A stretch of 64,000 bases of DNA from the NCBI RefSeq assembly GCF_000430025.1, contig NZ_KE387020.1, forward strand, positions 352,626 through 416,625, in the 5' to 3' direction. Below are positions 55,492-64,000 of this stretch, piece after piece. Every line of letters starts with the position of its first letter. Position 1 is the stretch's first letter. Both the position numbers and the translations under genes were made by a program. The notes beneath the pieces were generated by a model. The model was not told the DNA's origin, searched no databases, and saw only the letters and a list, made by a program, of their open reading frames with translations. The stretch comes from Flavobacterium suncheonense GH29-5 = DSM 17707. GTDB lineage: Bacteria > Bacteroidota > Bacteroidia > Flavobacteriales > Flavobacteriaceae.

Positions 55492-57642
55492 TTATTTCAC
55501 GATAGTCATTTCGTCTACGATGTGTTTCGCATTTGAGAAATTCTCAATTACCCACAACACGTAACGGATGTCTACGTTGATGGTTCTTTGTAATTTGCTG
55601 TCGAAGATTACGTCTCCGGCCATTGCCTCGATGTTTCCGTCGAATGCTAAACCGATTAACTCTCCTTTTCCGTTTAATACTGGGGAACCGGAGTTACCGC
55701 CTGTGATATCGTTGTCGGTTAGGAAGTTAACATGTAACGAACCGTCTTTGTCTGCATAACGGCCGAACTCTTTGTTTTTGTTCATTTCTAATACACGAGC
55801 CGGTAAATCGAATTCCTGATCGTCTTTTTTGTATTTCTTCACCTGACCGGCTAAGGTAGTGTAGTTGTTGATGGTAGCATCGTTGCGTTTGTCTGCCGGC
55901 AAGGAACGCACTTTTCCGTAAGTTAAACGCAAAGTGGAGTTCGCATCCGGATATTTGATGGTTCCGATTTTAGACTCACGCAATCCTTCTACTAATTTGC
56001 GGAAAGCTGCACTGTAATCATTTTGTGCTTTAGCGATTTCATCGGATTTTGAATTGTAGTGGTTTAATAACTCGTTAGACAATTTCACTAACGGGTCGTT
56101 GGTAATTAACGCTTCGTTTGGCACTTCCAGGAACGCTTTGATACGGTCTTTTGACGATAAAATACTCAAATCAAATGCTGCGTTTACGTATTTGGTAAAA
56201 TCGTTGTTGTTTGCTTTTGCTAATTCCGCAACTACCGGAGCAATGCCGTATCCTGTAGCTTTGGTGGCATACAGTTTTAATTGGGCTGCCAAAATGTCTT
56301 TTTCAGCCGGAATGTGTACTTCTTTGAAGAATTCGTCCGCCATTTCAGCAAGAGCCGGAGCCATTTGGGCACGTTTCGCAGCGTCTGCTTTAGCGTAGTT
56401 CTCCAATTGTTTTCCTAAACTTCTTGAAACCGTTCCGTAAGCGCTGGTTCGTAACAACTGCATTAGGTAATTGTCGTGACGTGCTTTTTCATTGGTCAGT
56501 TTGTAGTAGTTGTTGATGGTAGCCACTACATTTCCGTATTTTGCCTTATTCTCAGACTTGTTAGCCCATTTGTTGAATTTAGCTTCCTGAGCCGCTTTGG
56601 TTTTAGCCGTTCCGAATTTGGTTAACGCGTCGATCATTCCCTGACGGTTTTTCCAGTAGTTCGCCACACCGGCATATTTTGAAGCATATACTAAATTTAA
56701 CGCTTCACTTTGGTCCATGTATTTTTTCATGGCATCCATCCCTACTTTGGATCCTTCCACCCAGGCTGGATACGCATATTTTACGTTTTGCTCGATTCCG
56801 GCTGCCGGCATCCAACGGTTGGTTCTTCCCGGATAACCTAAAATCATGGCAAAATCGTTTTCTTTAACGCCTCCGATGTTTACCGGTAAGTAGTGTTTCG
56901 GCTGTAACGGCACGTTGCTGGTTGAATATTCAGCAGGGTTTCCGTTAGCATCTGCATACACACGGAACATGGAGAAATCCGCAGTGTGACGCGGCCATTC
57001 CCAGTTGTCTGTATCGCCACCAAATTTACCTAAACTTTCCGGTGGTGTCCCTACTAAACGAACGTCTTTATAATCCTGGTACACGAAGTAGTAGAATTCA
57101 TTCCCTTGGAAGAAAGAACGCACAGACACGGTGTATTTTCCGCCTTCGTTGTTTTCTTTTTCAATTTTTGCGATTTCCTGATTGATGGCTTTTTCACGCT
57201 CTGCTTCGGTCATGTTGTCGTTTACGACTGACAAAATTCTTTTGGTACAGTCGTCCATACGAACGAAGAAACGAACGAATAAGCTGGAAGGTTTTAATTC
57301 TTCTGCTCTTGAATTGGCCCAGAAACCGTTTTTAAGGTGATTTTTCTCTGCAGTAGATAATTCCGCGATAGCATCATAACCACAGTGGTGATTCGTTAAT
57401 ACTAATCCGTCTTTGGAAATCATTTCGGCTGTACATCCTCCGTTGAACTGCACGATAGCATCTTTCAAACTGTGGTGGTTGATGCTGTAGATTTCTTCAG
57501 CGGTTAACTGCAATCCCATTTTCTGCATATCTCGGTGGTTCAAACGCTCGATGAACATTAAAAACCACATTCCTTCATCGGCTTTTACACTTGCCGGAAC
57601 AAGCATAATCGCAGCGATTAGAGATAAAAGTAATTTTTTCAT
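55492..57642 (-). CDS. S46 family dipeptidyl-peptidase, DPP7-like
   Basis: 716 residues with a signal peptide (MKKLLLSLIAAIMLVPASVKA). Chymotrypsin-like catalytic parts are VLTNHHCGYDA (His85 or 86), a long helical insertion, the DNWEWPRHTADFSMF region with Asp, and TGGNSGSPVL (Ser at about residue 650). The residue 18 after the first serine is Gly (LAFDGN), as in DPP7 with hydrophobic P1 preference; DPP11 has an Arg there (family knowledge). The enzyme is probably periplasmic and releases dipeptides for growth on protein. Monocistronic. Confidence 0.93.
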   Translation of the reverse strand: MKKLLLSLIAAIMLVPASVKADEGMWFLMFIERLNHRDMQKMGLQLTAEEIYSINHHSLKDAIVQFNGGCTAEMISKDGLVLTNHHCGYDAIAELSTAEKNHLKNGFWANSRAEELKPSSLFVRFFVRMDDCTKRILSVVNDNMTEAEREKAINQEIAKIEKENNEGGKYTVSVRSFFQGNEFYYFVYQDYKDVRLVGTPPESLGKFGGDTDNWEWPRHTADFSMFRVYADANGNPAEYSTSNVPLQPKHYLPVNIGGVKENDFAMILGYPGRTNRWMPAAGIEQNVKYAYPAWVEGSKVGMDAMKKYMDQSEALNLVYASKYAGVANYWKNRQGMIDALTKFGTAKTKAAQEAKFNKWANKSENKAKYGNVVATINNYYKLTNEKARHDNYLMQLLRTSAYGTVSRSLGKQLENYAKADAAKRAQMAPALAEMADEFFKEVHIPAEKDILAAQLKLYATKATGYGIAPVVAELAKANNNDFTKYVNAAFDLSILSSKDRIKAFLEVPNEALITNDPLVKLSNELLNHYNSKSDEIAKAQNDYSAAFRKLVEGLRESKIGTIKYPDANSTLRLTYGKVRSLPADKRNDATINNYTTLAGQVKKYKKDDQEFDLPARVLEMNKNKEFGRYADKDGSLHVNFLTDNDITGGNSGSPVLNGKGELIGLAFDGNIEAMAGDVIFDSKLQRTINVDIRYVLWVIENFSNAKHIVDEMTIVK

Positions 57643-57758
57643 AGTTAAATTTATTTTTAGTGGTGCGAATATAATTTTTTTCTGCTAACTGACTGAAGGT
57701 TATGCCTCGTAATTTTTTAGCGTTAAGAAAATTTTAACAAATATTGCACTAAAAAGAA

Positions 57759-57778
57759 AAACACTCCGGAGAGTGTTT
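57759..57778 (-). terminator. Terminator of obg
   Basis: AAACACTC and GAGTGTTT form a stem around CGGA, followed on the minus strand by a T-rich tail. Three bases from the obg stop codon. Confidence 0.8.
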
Positions 57779-57781
57779 CTG

Positions 57782-58792
57782 TTAATGGATTTCAGCGTTT
57801 AACATCTGCCAAAGCTTATCTTTTAATTCGGTTAGTCCTTGCTGGGCTACTGAGGAGATAAACATATACGGAATACCTTTAAATTCTTTGTCGAGCTGCT
57901 TTTTCATTTCCGCTTTGAGTTCGTCATCCAGCATATCGGATTTCGAGATAACCAGCAAACGGTCTTTATCCAGCATTTCCGGATTGTAGCGTCGCAATTC
58001 ATCGATAAGAATGTCGTATTCTTTTTTAATGTCCGGCGCATCGGCAGGAACCAAAAATAACAAGGTCGAATTTCGTTCGATGTGACGCAAAAAGTAATGT
58101 CCTAAGCCTTTTCCTTCCGCAGCTCCTTCGATGATTCCCGGAATATCCGCAATGACAAACGACTGAAAATCACGGTAGGCCACAATACCCAAATTCGGTT
58201 TTAAAGTGGTAAACGGATAATCGGCAATTTTGGGTTTCGCGGAGGTCAGCACGGACAGCAACGTCGATTTTCCGGCATTTGGGAAACCTACCAAGCCCAC
58301 ATCGGCCAACACTTTTAATTCCAGAATCACATCGGTTTCTTCGCCGGGCATTCCGGGTTGGGCATAACGGGGCGTCTGATTGGTTGCGCTTCTGAAATGC
58401 CAGTTCCCCAAGCCGCCTTTTCCGCCTTTTACCAGAATTTTTTGTTCGCCGTCTTCGGTGATTTCAAAAAGGATTTCTCCGGTTTCTGCATCTTTAACCA
58501 CTGTTCCGAGTGGCACTTCGATGTATTTGTCTTCGCCATCGGCTCCGGTACTGCGGGAACTTCCTCCGTCTCCGCCGTGACCTGCTTTAATATGACGCAG
58601 AAATTTCAGATGGAACAGCGTCCATAAATTTTTATTCCCCACCAGTATAACATGGCCTCCGCGACCACCATCACCCCCATCGGGTCCGCCTTTTTCAATA
58701 AATTTTTCGCGGTGCAAATGCGAAGAACCCTTTCCTCCTTTTCCGGAAGCGGCATATATTTTAACGTAATCTACAAAATTCCCTTCTGTCAT
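57782..58792 (-). CDS. obg: GTPase ObgE/CgtA
   Basis: 336 residues. The glycine-rich Obg domain occupies residues 1-160 ([20 protein letters not shown], then [10 protein letters not shown]), the G domain has [14 protein letters not shown] (P-loop, about 168-176), [16 protein letters not shown] (switch II) and SKSDMLDD as a variant NKxD. No C-terminal OCT domain. It takes part in 50S maturation and stress control. It is the last gene of the cluster hpt-adk-CNNM-obg, 22 bases after the CNNM gene. Confidence 0.96.
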   Translation of the reverse strand: MTEGNFVDYVKIYAASGKGGKGSSHLHREKFIEKGGPDGGDGGRGGHVILVGNKNLWTLFHLKFLRHIKAGHGGDGGSSRSTGADGEDKYIEVPLGTVVKDAETGEILFEITEDGEQKILVKGGKGGLGNWHFRSATNQTPRYAQPGMPGEETDVILELKVLADVGLVGFPNAGKSTLLSVLTSAKPKIADYPFTTLKPNLGIVAYRDFQSFVIADIPGIIEGAAEGKGLGHYFLRHIERNSTLLFLVPADAPDIKKEYDILIDELRRYNPEMLDKDRLLVISKSDMLDDELKAEMKKQLDKEFKGIPYMFISSVAQQGLTELKDKLWQMLNAEIH

Positions 58793-58814
58793 TGTATCTT
58801 TTCCTCCTAATTAT

Positions 58815-60101
58815 TTATAATTCTTCGTCTTTTAGAACACGTACCAGAATTTTATCAATTTTGATGCCGTCCATATCCATCACTTCTAACTCCATTTTAT
58901 TCCAGATAAGCTTTTCGCCCACTTTAGGAATGTAACTTAATTCCGTCATAATCAAACCGCTAACCGTTGTGACATCATAATCGTTGATTAAGTCATCCAT
59001 ATCGAAATACGTTAGGAAATCGTGCAAAGAATAATGACCGTCAACCAGCCAGGTACCGTCTTCTCTGGCCACGAGCTGAAATTCTTCTTCATAAAACTCC
59101 GCAGCATCACCCACCAGGGCTTCCAGAATATCATTTAAGGTAATGATTCCTTGTACCACTCCGTATTCATCGGTAACCAAAGCGTAATGCACTTTGGTGG
59201 TTTTGAAAATCTCCAATGCTTTATATGCCGAAGTGTGTTCGATGAAATAAACCGGTTCTTTGCTGATGGCTTTCAAATCAAAATTCCCGCTTTTCTCAAA
59301 GCTTAAAAACAGGTCTTTTAAAAGCACCACGCCCACAACATTATCGAGATTCTCTTCACAAACCGGATAGACCGAATGCAGTTCCTCTAATACTTTTTGT
59401 TTGGTTTCCGTTAAATTGTCTTCCAACGAAAGGTACATCACGGATTTACGGTGAGTCATCAGGGAATTTACTTTTCGGTCGCCAATATGGAACACGCGCT
59501 CCACAATATCTTGTTCAATTTCCTGAACTTCTCCTACTTCAGTTCCTTCTTTAATGATGGCTTTAATTTCTTCTTCGGTTACTTTTCCGTCCGCAGTCGG
59601 CTTGATTTTTAACACGTCCAGCACAAAATCCGTTGAAGTGGTTAACAACCAGATAAAAGGCGCTGTGATTACCGAAATCATTTTCATCGGAACGGCAACC
59701 GCTTTGGCAATCGTTTCCGGATAATTCAATCCGATGCGCTTTGGCAGTAATTCTCCTAAGACCAGTGAAAAATAAGTTAAGACCACAACCACAATCCCCA
59801 CAGCAAGGCTTTGAGAATAGGGTTTCAGCATTTCAAACTGCTCTAAAAAAAGCTGAACGTTATCGGTTACTTTTTCACCACTGTAAATACCCGTCAGAAT
59901 CCCGATTAAGGTGATTCCGATTTGTACCGTCGATAAAAATTTGTTTGGCGAATTGGCCAGATCCAAAGCTGTTTTTGCACTCGTGTTACCTTTTTTAGCG
60001 GCGGTTTCCAACCTGTTTTTTCTTGCTGAGATGAGTGCAATTTCCGACATGGAGAATACTCCATTGAGTAAAATCAGCAAGAAAATTATGACTATTTCCA
60101 A
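58815..60101 (-). CDS. CNNM/CorC-type membrane protein (hemolysin family)
   Basis: 428 residues. A DUF21 TM domain (three to four TMs, residues 1-150, with FLLILLNGVFSMSEIALISA at the start) is followed by two CBS domains (about 190-320) and a CorC_HlyC domain at the C-terminus. Such proteins are proposed magnesium or cobalt efflux or sensing components, despite the historical name hemolysin. It sits 15 bases after adk and 22 before obg, which looks like a local insertion into a pair otherwise often linked. Confidence 0.9.
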   Translation of the reverse strand: MEIVIIFLLILLNGVFSMSEIALISARKNRLETAAKKGNTSAKTALDLANSPNKFLSTVQIGITLIGILTGIYSGEKVTDNVQLFLEQFEMLKPYSQSLAVGIVVVVLTYFSLVLGELLPKRIGLNYPETIAKAVAVPMKMISVITAPFIWLLTTSTDFVLDVLKIKPTADGKVTEEEIKAIIKEGTEVGEVQEIEQDIVERVFHIGDRKVNSLMTHRKSVMYLSLEDNLTETKQKVLEELHSVYPVCEENLDNVVGVVLLKDLFLSFEKSGNFDLKAISKEPVYFIEHTSAYKALEIFKTTKVHYALVTDEYGVVQGIITLNDILEALVGDAAEFYEEEFQLVAREDGTWLVDGHYSLHDFLTYFDMDDLINDYDVTTVSGLIMTELSYIPKVGEKLIWNKMELEVMDMDGIKIDKILVRVLKDEEL

Positions 60102-60116
60102 ATTTTAGAATTTTAG

Positions 60117-60689
60117 TTACAATTTGTCTATCACGTTACTCAAACGTTCCGTTATTTCTGCGATAGAACCAATACCGTTTACGGCGTAAAATTTGTTTTG
60201 TGCTTTATAGTAATCCATTAAAGGAGCGGTTTTCTCATTATACTCCTGGTAACGGTTACGGATTTTTTCTTCGTCCTGATCGTCTGCCCTTCCGGAGGTT
60301 TTTCCGCGTTCCAGAATTCGTTGTACCAGCACATCGTCGTCGGCTTCTAAAGCTATGGTCGCGGTTACTTCCCAGCTTTTGCTTTTCAGAAAAGCATCCA
60401 GTGCGTCGGCTTGTGCCAGAGTTCTCGGAAAACCGTCAAACAAAAACCCTTTCGAATCTAAATGTTTGTCTACTTCGTCCTGTAACATTTTAATGGTTAC
60501 GCTGTCCGGCACCAAATCGCCGTTGTCGATGTAGCTTTTGGCTTCTTTTCCTAAAGCCGTATCGTTCTTCATGTTGTAACGAAAGATATCGCCTGTGGAA
60601 AGGTGCGTTAAATTGTATTTTTCTTTTAAAAATTCTGCCTGAGTTCCTTTACCCGCGCCCGGTTTCCCGAACAAAACAATGTTGATCAT
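60117..60689 (-). CDS. adk: Adenylate kinase
   Basis: 190 residues. P-loop GKPGAGKGTQAEFL (residues 7-20), the NMP-binding part THLSTGDIFRYNMKN, and the arginines in FDGFPRTLAQADAL and LERGKTSGRADDQDEE. The LID is the short, zinc-free form. It interconverts ATP + AMP with 2 ADP. Complete; 109 bases after hpt. Confidence 0.97.
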   Translation of the reverse strand: MINIVLFGKPGAGKGTQAEFLKEKYNLTHLSTGDIFRYNMKNDTALGKEAKSYIDNGDLVPDSVTIKMLQDEVDKHLDSKGFLFDGFPRTLAQADALDAFLKSKSWEVTATIALEADDDVLVQRILERGKTSGRADDQDEEKIRNRYQEYNEKTAPLMDYYKAQNKFYAVNGIGSIAEITERLSNVIDKL

Positions 60690-60798
60690 TTTAAAAAGTT
60701 AAATTATAGTATGTTGTTTATGTTTATTCTTCATTTAAAGATTTGAAAAACACTGTCAAACAAGAATCTTTCAATTTATAAATCTTTTAATCTTTCAA
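60690..60798. other. AT-rich intergenic spacer with repeated AATCTTTC words
   Basis: Short, partly repeated words (AATCTTTCAATT twice, AAATCTTTTAATCTTTC) without a clear hairpin. No promoter box fits the usual consensus. Confidence 0.5.
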
Positions 60799-61329
60799 TT
60801 ACTTTAACTGATACACTTCCGGCAGATTTCTTCCCAAGCCGTCGTAATCCAGACCGAAACCTACGATAAAACGGTTTTCAATTTCGATACCAATATAATC
60901 AATTTTAATATCTTTTTTATACGCTTCGGGTTTTAAAAACAAAGTCGCAAATTTTAACTGCTTTAGGTTTTTAGCTGAAAAAAGTTTGTACAGTTCCTCC
61001 ACCGTATTTCCGGTATCTACGATATCTTCAATAACCACAACGGTTCTTCCGGTTAAATCCTGATTGAGACCGATTAACTGTTTTACTTCGTGCGTGCTTT
61101 CCATGCCGTCGTAGGAAGCCATTTTGATGAAGCTTACCTCGCAAGGTTTTTTGTAGTGTTTCATAAAATCGGACACCACCATAAAAGCGCCGTTTAAAAC
61201 ACCGATAAAAACAGGAGTTTCATTCCCCATATCGTCTGCAACCTGTTTTGCCATTTTGGCTATAGCCCAATCCAGTTCTTCTGTCGAAATAAAAGGTACA
61301 AACTGTTTGTCGTGAAGTTGAATTTCCAT
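60799..61329 (-). CDS. hpt: Hypoxanthine phosphoribosyltransferase
   Basis: 176 residues from the ATG at 61329. PRPP motif VVVIEDIVDTGNTVEELY (about residue 98-115), and the flexible loop region SFIKMASYDG. Purine salvage: hypoxanthine or guanine + PRPP to IMP or GMP. A longer reading frame (43 extra residues, start 61458) passes through the promoter box at 61352-61359 and has no family match, so it is rejected. Confidence 0.95.
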   Translation of the reverse strand: MEIQLHDKQFVPFISTEELDWAIAKMAKQVADDMGNETPVFIGVLNGAFMVVSDFMKHYKKPCEVSFIKMASYDGMESTHEVKQLIGLNQDLTGRTVVVIEDIVDTGNTVEELYKLFSAKNLKQLKFATLFLKPEAYKKDIKIDYIGIEIENRFIVGFGLDYDGLGRNLPEVYQLK

Positions 61330-61351
61330 CGTTAACTTATAGAATAATTGG

Positions 61352-61359
61352 CAAAGATA
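61352..61359 (-). promoter_or_regulatory. -7 box of hpt (and downstream adk-obg)
   Basis: TATCTTTG on the minus strand, 22 bases before the hpt ATG. No -33 TTTG at 17-20 bases. Confidence 0.55.
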
Positions 61360-61448
61360 ATTATTTTTAGCTATGTGACAGGAATTATACTTATGAATTG
61401 TCAATTCGGAATTTTCCCCTAATTTTAGTACCTCCAACGGATTTCCAA

Positions 61449-61982
61449 ATGACGACAAGCTTTACCGAACAACTGAGCAAAATCAACGCCAGTACCGAAA
61501 ACCGAAACCGGATGCGGGATTTTGTCCTACAACATCCGGAAGTTTTAAAAGACCTGATAACCTTCGGAACCGACCTGAACAACAAAAACCATCACAAAGG
61601 CGTCTGGATTATCGAAATGCTGGCCGAACACCAAACCGAACTGCTTTTCCCCTTTGCGGATAAAATCTGTGAGACTATTTCCAAGTATAAAAACGATTCT
61701 GCGATAAGAGGCATGTCTCGGGTAGCTTATTTCCTTGGCACAACAAAATCCATAAAACTCACGGAATTCCAACACGAAAAACTGGTCGAAATCTGTTTGG
61801 ACTGGTTAATTCGCGACGAACGCGTAGCCTGCAAAGTGTACGCCATGAAAACCCTGCAGCATTTCGGCAAAAAAGAACCCTGGATTGCCGACGAATTAAA
61901 AGACATTGTAAGCCGCGATTACGCTTCCCAATCGGCAGGATACAAAGCTGCGGCCCGGGAAGTTCTCGGAAAAAGGCGATAA
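61449..61982 (+). CDS. Hypothetical HEAT-like helical protein
   Basis: 177 residues from the ATG at 61449 (an ATG at 61398 would add seventeen residues with a hydrophobic, unlikely start). It appears all-helical with HEAT/ARM-like periodicity (AIRGMSRVAYFLGTTKSIKL, then RDERVACKVYAMKTLQHFGK). In some flavobacterial genomes it carries the label adenylosuccinate lyase, which I would not trust: the fumarase-lyase SSxMPxKxNP signature is absent. Divergent from hpt; function unknown. Confidence 0.7.
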   Translation: MTTSFTEQLSKINASTENRNRMRDFVLQHPEVLKDLITFGTDLNNKNHHKGVWIIEMLAEHQTELLFPFADKICETISKYKNDSAIRGMSRVAYFLGTTKSIKLTEFQHEKLVEICLDWLIRDERVACKVYAMKTLQHFGKKEPWIADELKDIVSRDYASQSAGYKAAAREVLGKRR

Positions 61983-62052
61983 CCGGTTCGTCATAATTCT
62001 AATTATCCCTTATCAACTGTCAATTATGCATTGTTAATTATCAAGGGAATAG

Positions 62053-62060
62053 TATCTTTG
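62053..62060 (+). promoter_or_regulatory. -7 box of purK-purE
   Basis: TATCTTTG with a TTG 19 bases upstream (62031-62033). It lies 23 bases before the purK ATG at 62084; a GTG at 62063 is too close to serve as start. Confidence 0.6.
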
Positions 62061-62083
62061 CAGTGAAACAACAACACACTGAA

Positions 62084-63241
62084 ATGAATTATTTTTCTTC
62101 CGATTTCAAATTAGGAATTCTAGGCGGAGGCCAATTAGGAAAAATGCTATTGGCCGAAACCCGCAAATTTGACATTCAAACTTACGTTTTAGATCCCAGC
62201 AGCGAAGCACCTTCCCAATTTGGTGCCGCTAAATTTTTCCGGGGCAATTTGATGGACTTTGAAACCGTGTACCAATTCGGGAAAATGGTCGATTTGTTAA
62301 CCATTGAAATTGAAAACGTTAACTTAGATGCTCTGGATGCTTTGGAAGAAGAAGGTTTAAAAGTCTATCCTTCCCCCAAGACCTTGCGGCTGATTCAGAA
62401 CAAAGGCCGTCAGAAGGATTTTTATGTAGAAAACAGCATCCCGACTTCTGCGCATCAGCGTTTTGTTGACATCAACGACCTGAAAAAAGCGTTGGAAAAC
62501 GACGAACTGGAATTCCCTTTTGTATGGAAATGCGCACAATTCGGTTACGACGGTAACGGGGTGAAAATCGTCCGTTCCACTATGGATTTAATCGATTTAC
62601 CCGAAGTGGAATGCATCGCCGAACAAATGGTTCCGTTTAAAAACGAATTGGCCGTGATTGTTTCCCGAAGCGTGTCCGGAGAAATCAAAACCTATCCGGT
62701 GGTGGAAATGGAATTCCATCCGGAAGCCAATCAGGTGGAATATGTAATCTGTCCGGCGCGTATTGACGAAAAAGTGGCCGAAAAAGCACAAAAAGTCGCT
62801 TTAAAAGTATCGGAAGCCTTCAATCATATTGGTCTTTTGGCCGTTGAAATGTTCCAGACCGAAGACGATGAAATTCTGGTAAACGAAGTAGCGCCGCGCC
62901 CGCACAATTCCGGGCATTATTCTATTGAAGCGAGTTACACTTCTCAATTTGAACAACATATCCGTGCCATTTTAAACTTACCGTTAGGCAATACCGACAG
63001 TAAAGTAGCCGGAATCATGGTAAATCTGGTAGGGGAAGAAGGTTTTTCAGGCCCCGTGGTTTATGAAAACATCGAAAAAATCATGGCGATTGACGGTGTA
63101 ACCCCGCACATTTACGGAAAAAGAGAAACCCGTCCGTTCCGAAAAATGGGCCACGTGACCATCGTGAACGAAAACATGGCAGCCGCCCGAAAAATTGCCG
63201 AAGAAGTGAAGAACAGTATTCGAGTAATCAGTGTCCAGTAA
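62084..63241 (+). CDS. purK: N5-carboxyaminoimidazole ribonucleotide synthase
   Basis: 385 residues from the ATG at 62084. N-terminal LGILGGGQLGKMLLAETRKF binding domain, ATP-grasp core with FVWKCAQFGYDGNGVKIV and the C-terminal EVAPRPHNSGHYSIEASYTS region. ATP-dependent carboxylation of AIR in purine synthesis; the product goes to PurE. The GTG at 62063 would start seven residues earlier but only two bases after the promoter box. purE follows 62 bases downstream. Confidence 0.97.
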   Translation: MNYFSSDFKLGILGGGQLGKMLLAETRKFDIQTYVLDPSSEAPSQFGAAKFFRGNLMDFETVYQFGKMVDLLTIEIENVNLDALDALEEEGLKVYPSPKTLRLIQNKGRQKDFYVENSIPTSAHQRFVDINDLKKALENDELEFPFVWKCAQFGYDGNGVKIVRSTMDLIDLPEVECIAEQMVPFKNELAVIVSRSVSGEIKTYPVVEMEFHPEANQVEYVICPARIDEKVAEKAQKVALKVSEAFNHIGLLAVEMFQTEDDEILVNEVAPRPHNSGHYSIEASYTSQFEQHIRAILNLPLGNTDSKVAGIMVNLVGEEGFSGPVVYENIEKIMAIDGVTPHIYGKRETRPFRKMGHVTIVNENMAAARKIAEEVKNSIRVISVQ

Positions 63242-63303
63242 TTAGTTTTCGGAAAGCAGACAACATTTATAAATAACCAAATAAACGAATAACCTAACAT
63301 ACA

Positions 63304-63789
63304 ATGAATAAAGTAGCCATCGTAATGGGAAGTGTTTCCGACATGCCGGTCATGCAGGAAGCCATCGATATTTTAAAAACCTTCGGCATTGAAACCGAAG
63401 TCGACATAGTTTCAGCTCACCGCACACCGGAAAAACTTTTCGATTTCAGTAAAAATGCACACAACCGAGGTATTGCTGTAATCATTGCCGGAGCCGGTGG
63501 TGCAGCGCATTTACCGGGCATGGTCGCTTCGATGAGCCCGCTTCCGGTTATTGGCGTTCCGGTAAAATCCAGCAATTCCATCGACGGCTGGGATTCGGTT
63601 TTATCGATTTTACAGATGCCGGGCGGGGTTCCGGTAGCAACTGTAGCGCTTAACGGAGCCAAAAACGCCGGAATTTTGGCTGCACAAATCATCGGAAGCC
63701 ATGACAAAAACGTTCTGAATAAAATGATTGATTACAAAGAAGGATTAAAACAAGCGGTGCTGACGGCAGCGGAAAACCTTAAGAAATAA
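63304..63789 (+). CDS. purE: N5-carboxyaminoimidazole ribonucleotide mutase
   Basis: 161 residues, class I PurE. Motifs: VAIVMGSVSDMPVMQEA, DIVSAHRTPEKLFDFS and AGAGGAAHLPGMVASMSPLP. Converts N5-CAIR to CAIR. The 62-base gap to purK contains AATAACC-type words but no clear promoter, so the two are probably one transcript. A strong terminator follows. Confidence 0.97.
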   Translation: MNKVAIVMGSVSDMPVMQEAIDILKTFGIETEVDIVSAHRTPEKLFDFSKNAHNRGIAVIIAGAGGAAHLPGMVASMSPLPVIGVPVKSSNSIDGWDSVLSILQMPGGVPVATVALNGAKNAGILAAQIIGSHDKNVLNKMIDYKEGLKQAVLTAAENLKK

Positions 63790-63794
63790 AAAGT

Positions 63795-63824
63795 GAAAAA
63801 GCGCTTTGTGGCTAGCGCTTTTTC
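63795..63824 (+). terminator. Terminator of purK-purE
   Basis: GAAAAAGCGCT pairs with AGCGCTTTTTC (11-bp perfect) around an eight-base loop; the T-run is within the 3' arm. Confidence 0.82.
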
Positions 63825-64000
63825 GGGGTCCACAAAACTAATGGGTTACTATTAGTTGCTGTGTATCGTAATGTTATTTGGGTCAAAAAGGCGAGTAATT
63901 GACTCGTTTTCAGAAAACTTATCTCGTCAAAAATATAGTTTTTACCGATAAACTGCAAATAAAAAATGAATATTTTAACACAAAAATTCGTCAACAAGCA
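63825..64000. other. Right-edge region without a supported gene
   Basis: AT-rich sequence with a short inverted repeat ACTAAT...ATTAGT (63837-63856) and CGAGT-AATTG-ACTCG near 63893. A minus-strand frame is open from the right edge down to a TAG at 63812 inside the terminator hairpin, but its composition is not clearly coding. Confidence 0.4.

Noticed and set aside
61330..61458. Longer N-terminus for Hpt
   Set aside because: It reads through the TATCTTTG box; the family starts at MEIQLHDKQF.
61449..61982. Calling this gene adenylosuccinate lyase
   Set aside because: Too short for the enzyme, and the lyase signature is absent; the name in databases seems to come from its gene neighbourhood.
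62063..62083. GTG start for purK
   Set aside because: Only two bases after the -7 box, so probably not within the transcript; the ATG at 62084 fits the family.
63812..64000. Minus-strand open frame from the right edge
   Set aside because: It ends inside the purE terminator, its first codon in the window is not a start, and the translated composition (Phe, Ile and Leu rich) looks like AT-rich non-coding DNA. It could still be the tail of a gene beyond the edge.

Overview
This window looks like a chromosomal segment of a Flavobacteriaceae bacterium, most probably Flavobacterium or a close relative. Three things point there: promoter boxes of the Bacteroidetes type (TAnnTTTG at about -7, sometimes with TTTG about 19 bases upstream) instead of E. 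coli-type boxes; a protein with a type IX secretion (T9SS) type A sorting domain, and an S46 dipeptidyl-peptidase; and proteins of flavobacterial style throughout. I see no rRNA, tRNA, CRISPR array, insertion sequence or prophage.

Layout. Positions 1-10096 (minus) are a surface polysaccharide (capsule/LPS) locus: Wza-like export lipoprotein, Wzc-like tyrosine autokinase, UDP-GlcNAc 4-epimerase, two UDP-sugar dehydrogenases, Wzx flippase, DegT aminotransferase and a NeuD/PglD-type acetyltransferase that runs off the left edge. Positions 10183-17453 carry recR, a sodium symporter, a CoA-binding protein, a MarC protein, an arginase plus CtlX pair, an LEA-like small protein and citrate synthase. 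Positions 17646-22818 hold a secreted leucine-rich-repeat protein and a TPR histidine kinase/LytTR regulator pair. Enolase and carA (22978-25415) lie downstream of the ribosomal protein block.

Positions 25686-42836 (minus) are the str-S10-spc-alpha block, 31 genes in canonical order from rpsL to rplQ, including fusA, secY, infA, rpmJ and rpoA. Within it are three structured gaps, before rplC, rpsH and rpsD, that combine promoter boxes with inverted repeats. Two of these hairpins share a 12-base word. S4, S14 and L36 all lack zinc ligands.

Positions 43017-63789 are housekeeping and accessory genes: a BamA/TamA-like outer-membrane protein, rlmB, a rhomboid protease, rarA, a five-gene operon with an ABC transporter whose permease has a His-rich loop, radC, a DUF1287 protein, an Mpl-like Mur ligase, an S46 peptidase, an hpt-adk-CNNM-obg cluster, and purK-purE. 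The right edge (63825-64000) has no gene I can support.

The most noteworthy items are non-coding: the two related hairpins in the ribosomal operon, a perfect 15-bp inverted repeat overlapping the rplC promoter, a 40-bp tandem dyad upstream of rlmB, two copies of a dispersed flavobacterial repeat, and a near-perfect 20-bp inverted repeat around the rarA promoter. The most noteworthy protein-level item is the probable metal-handling ABC system at 49475-51865. No clearly new multi-gene system is evident. All coordinates of short sites were read by eye and may be off by one.
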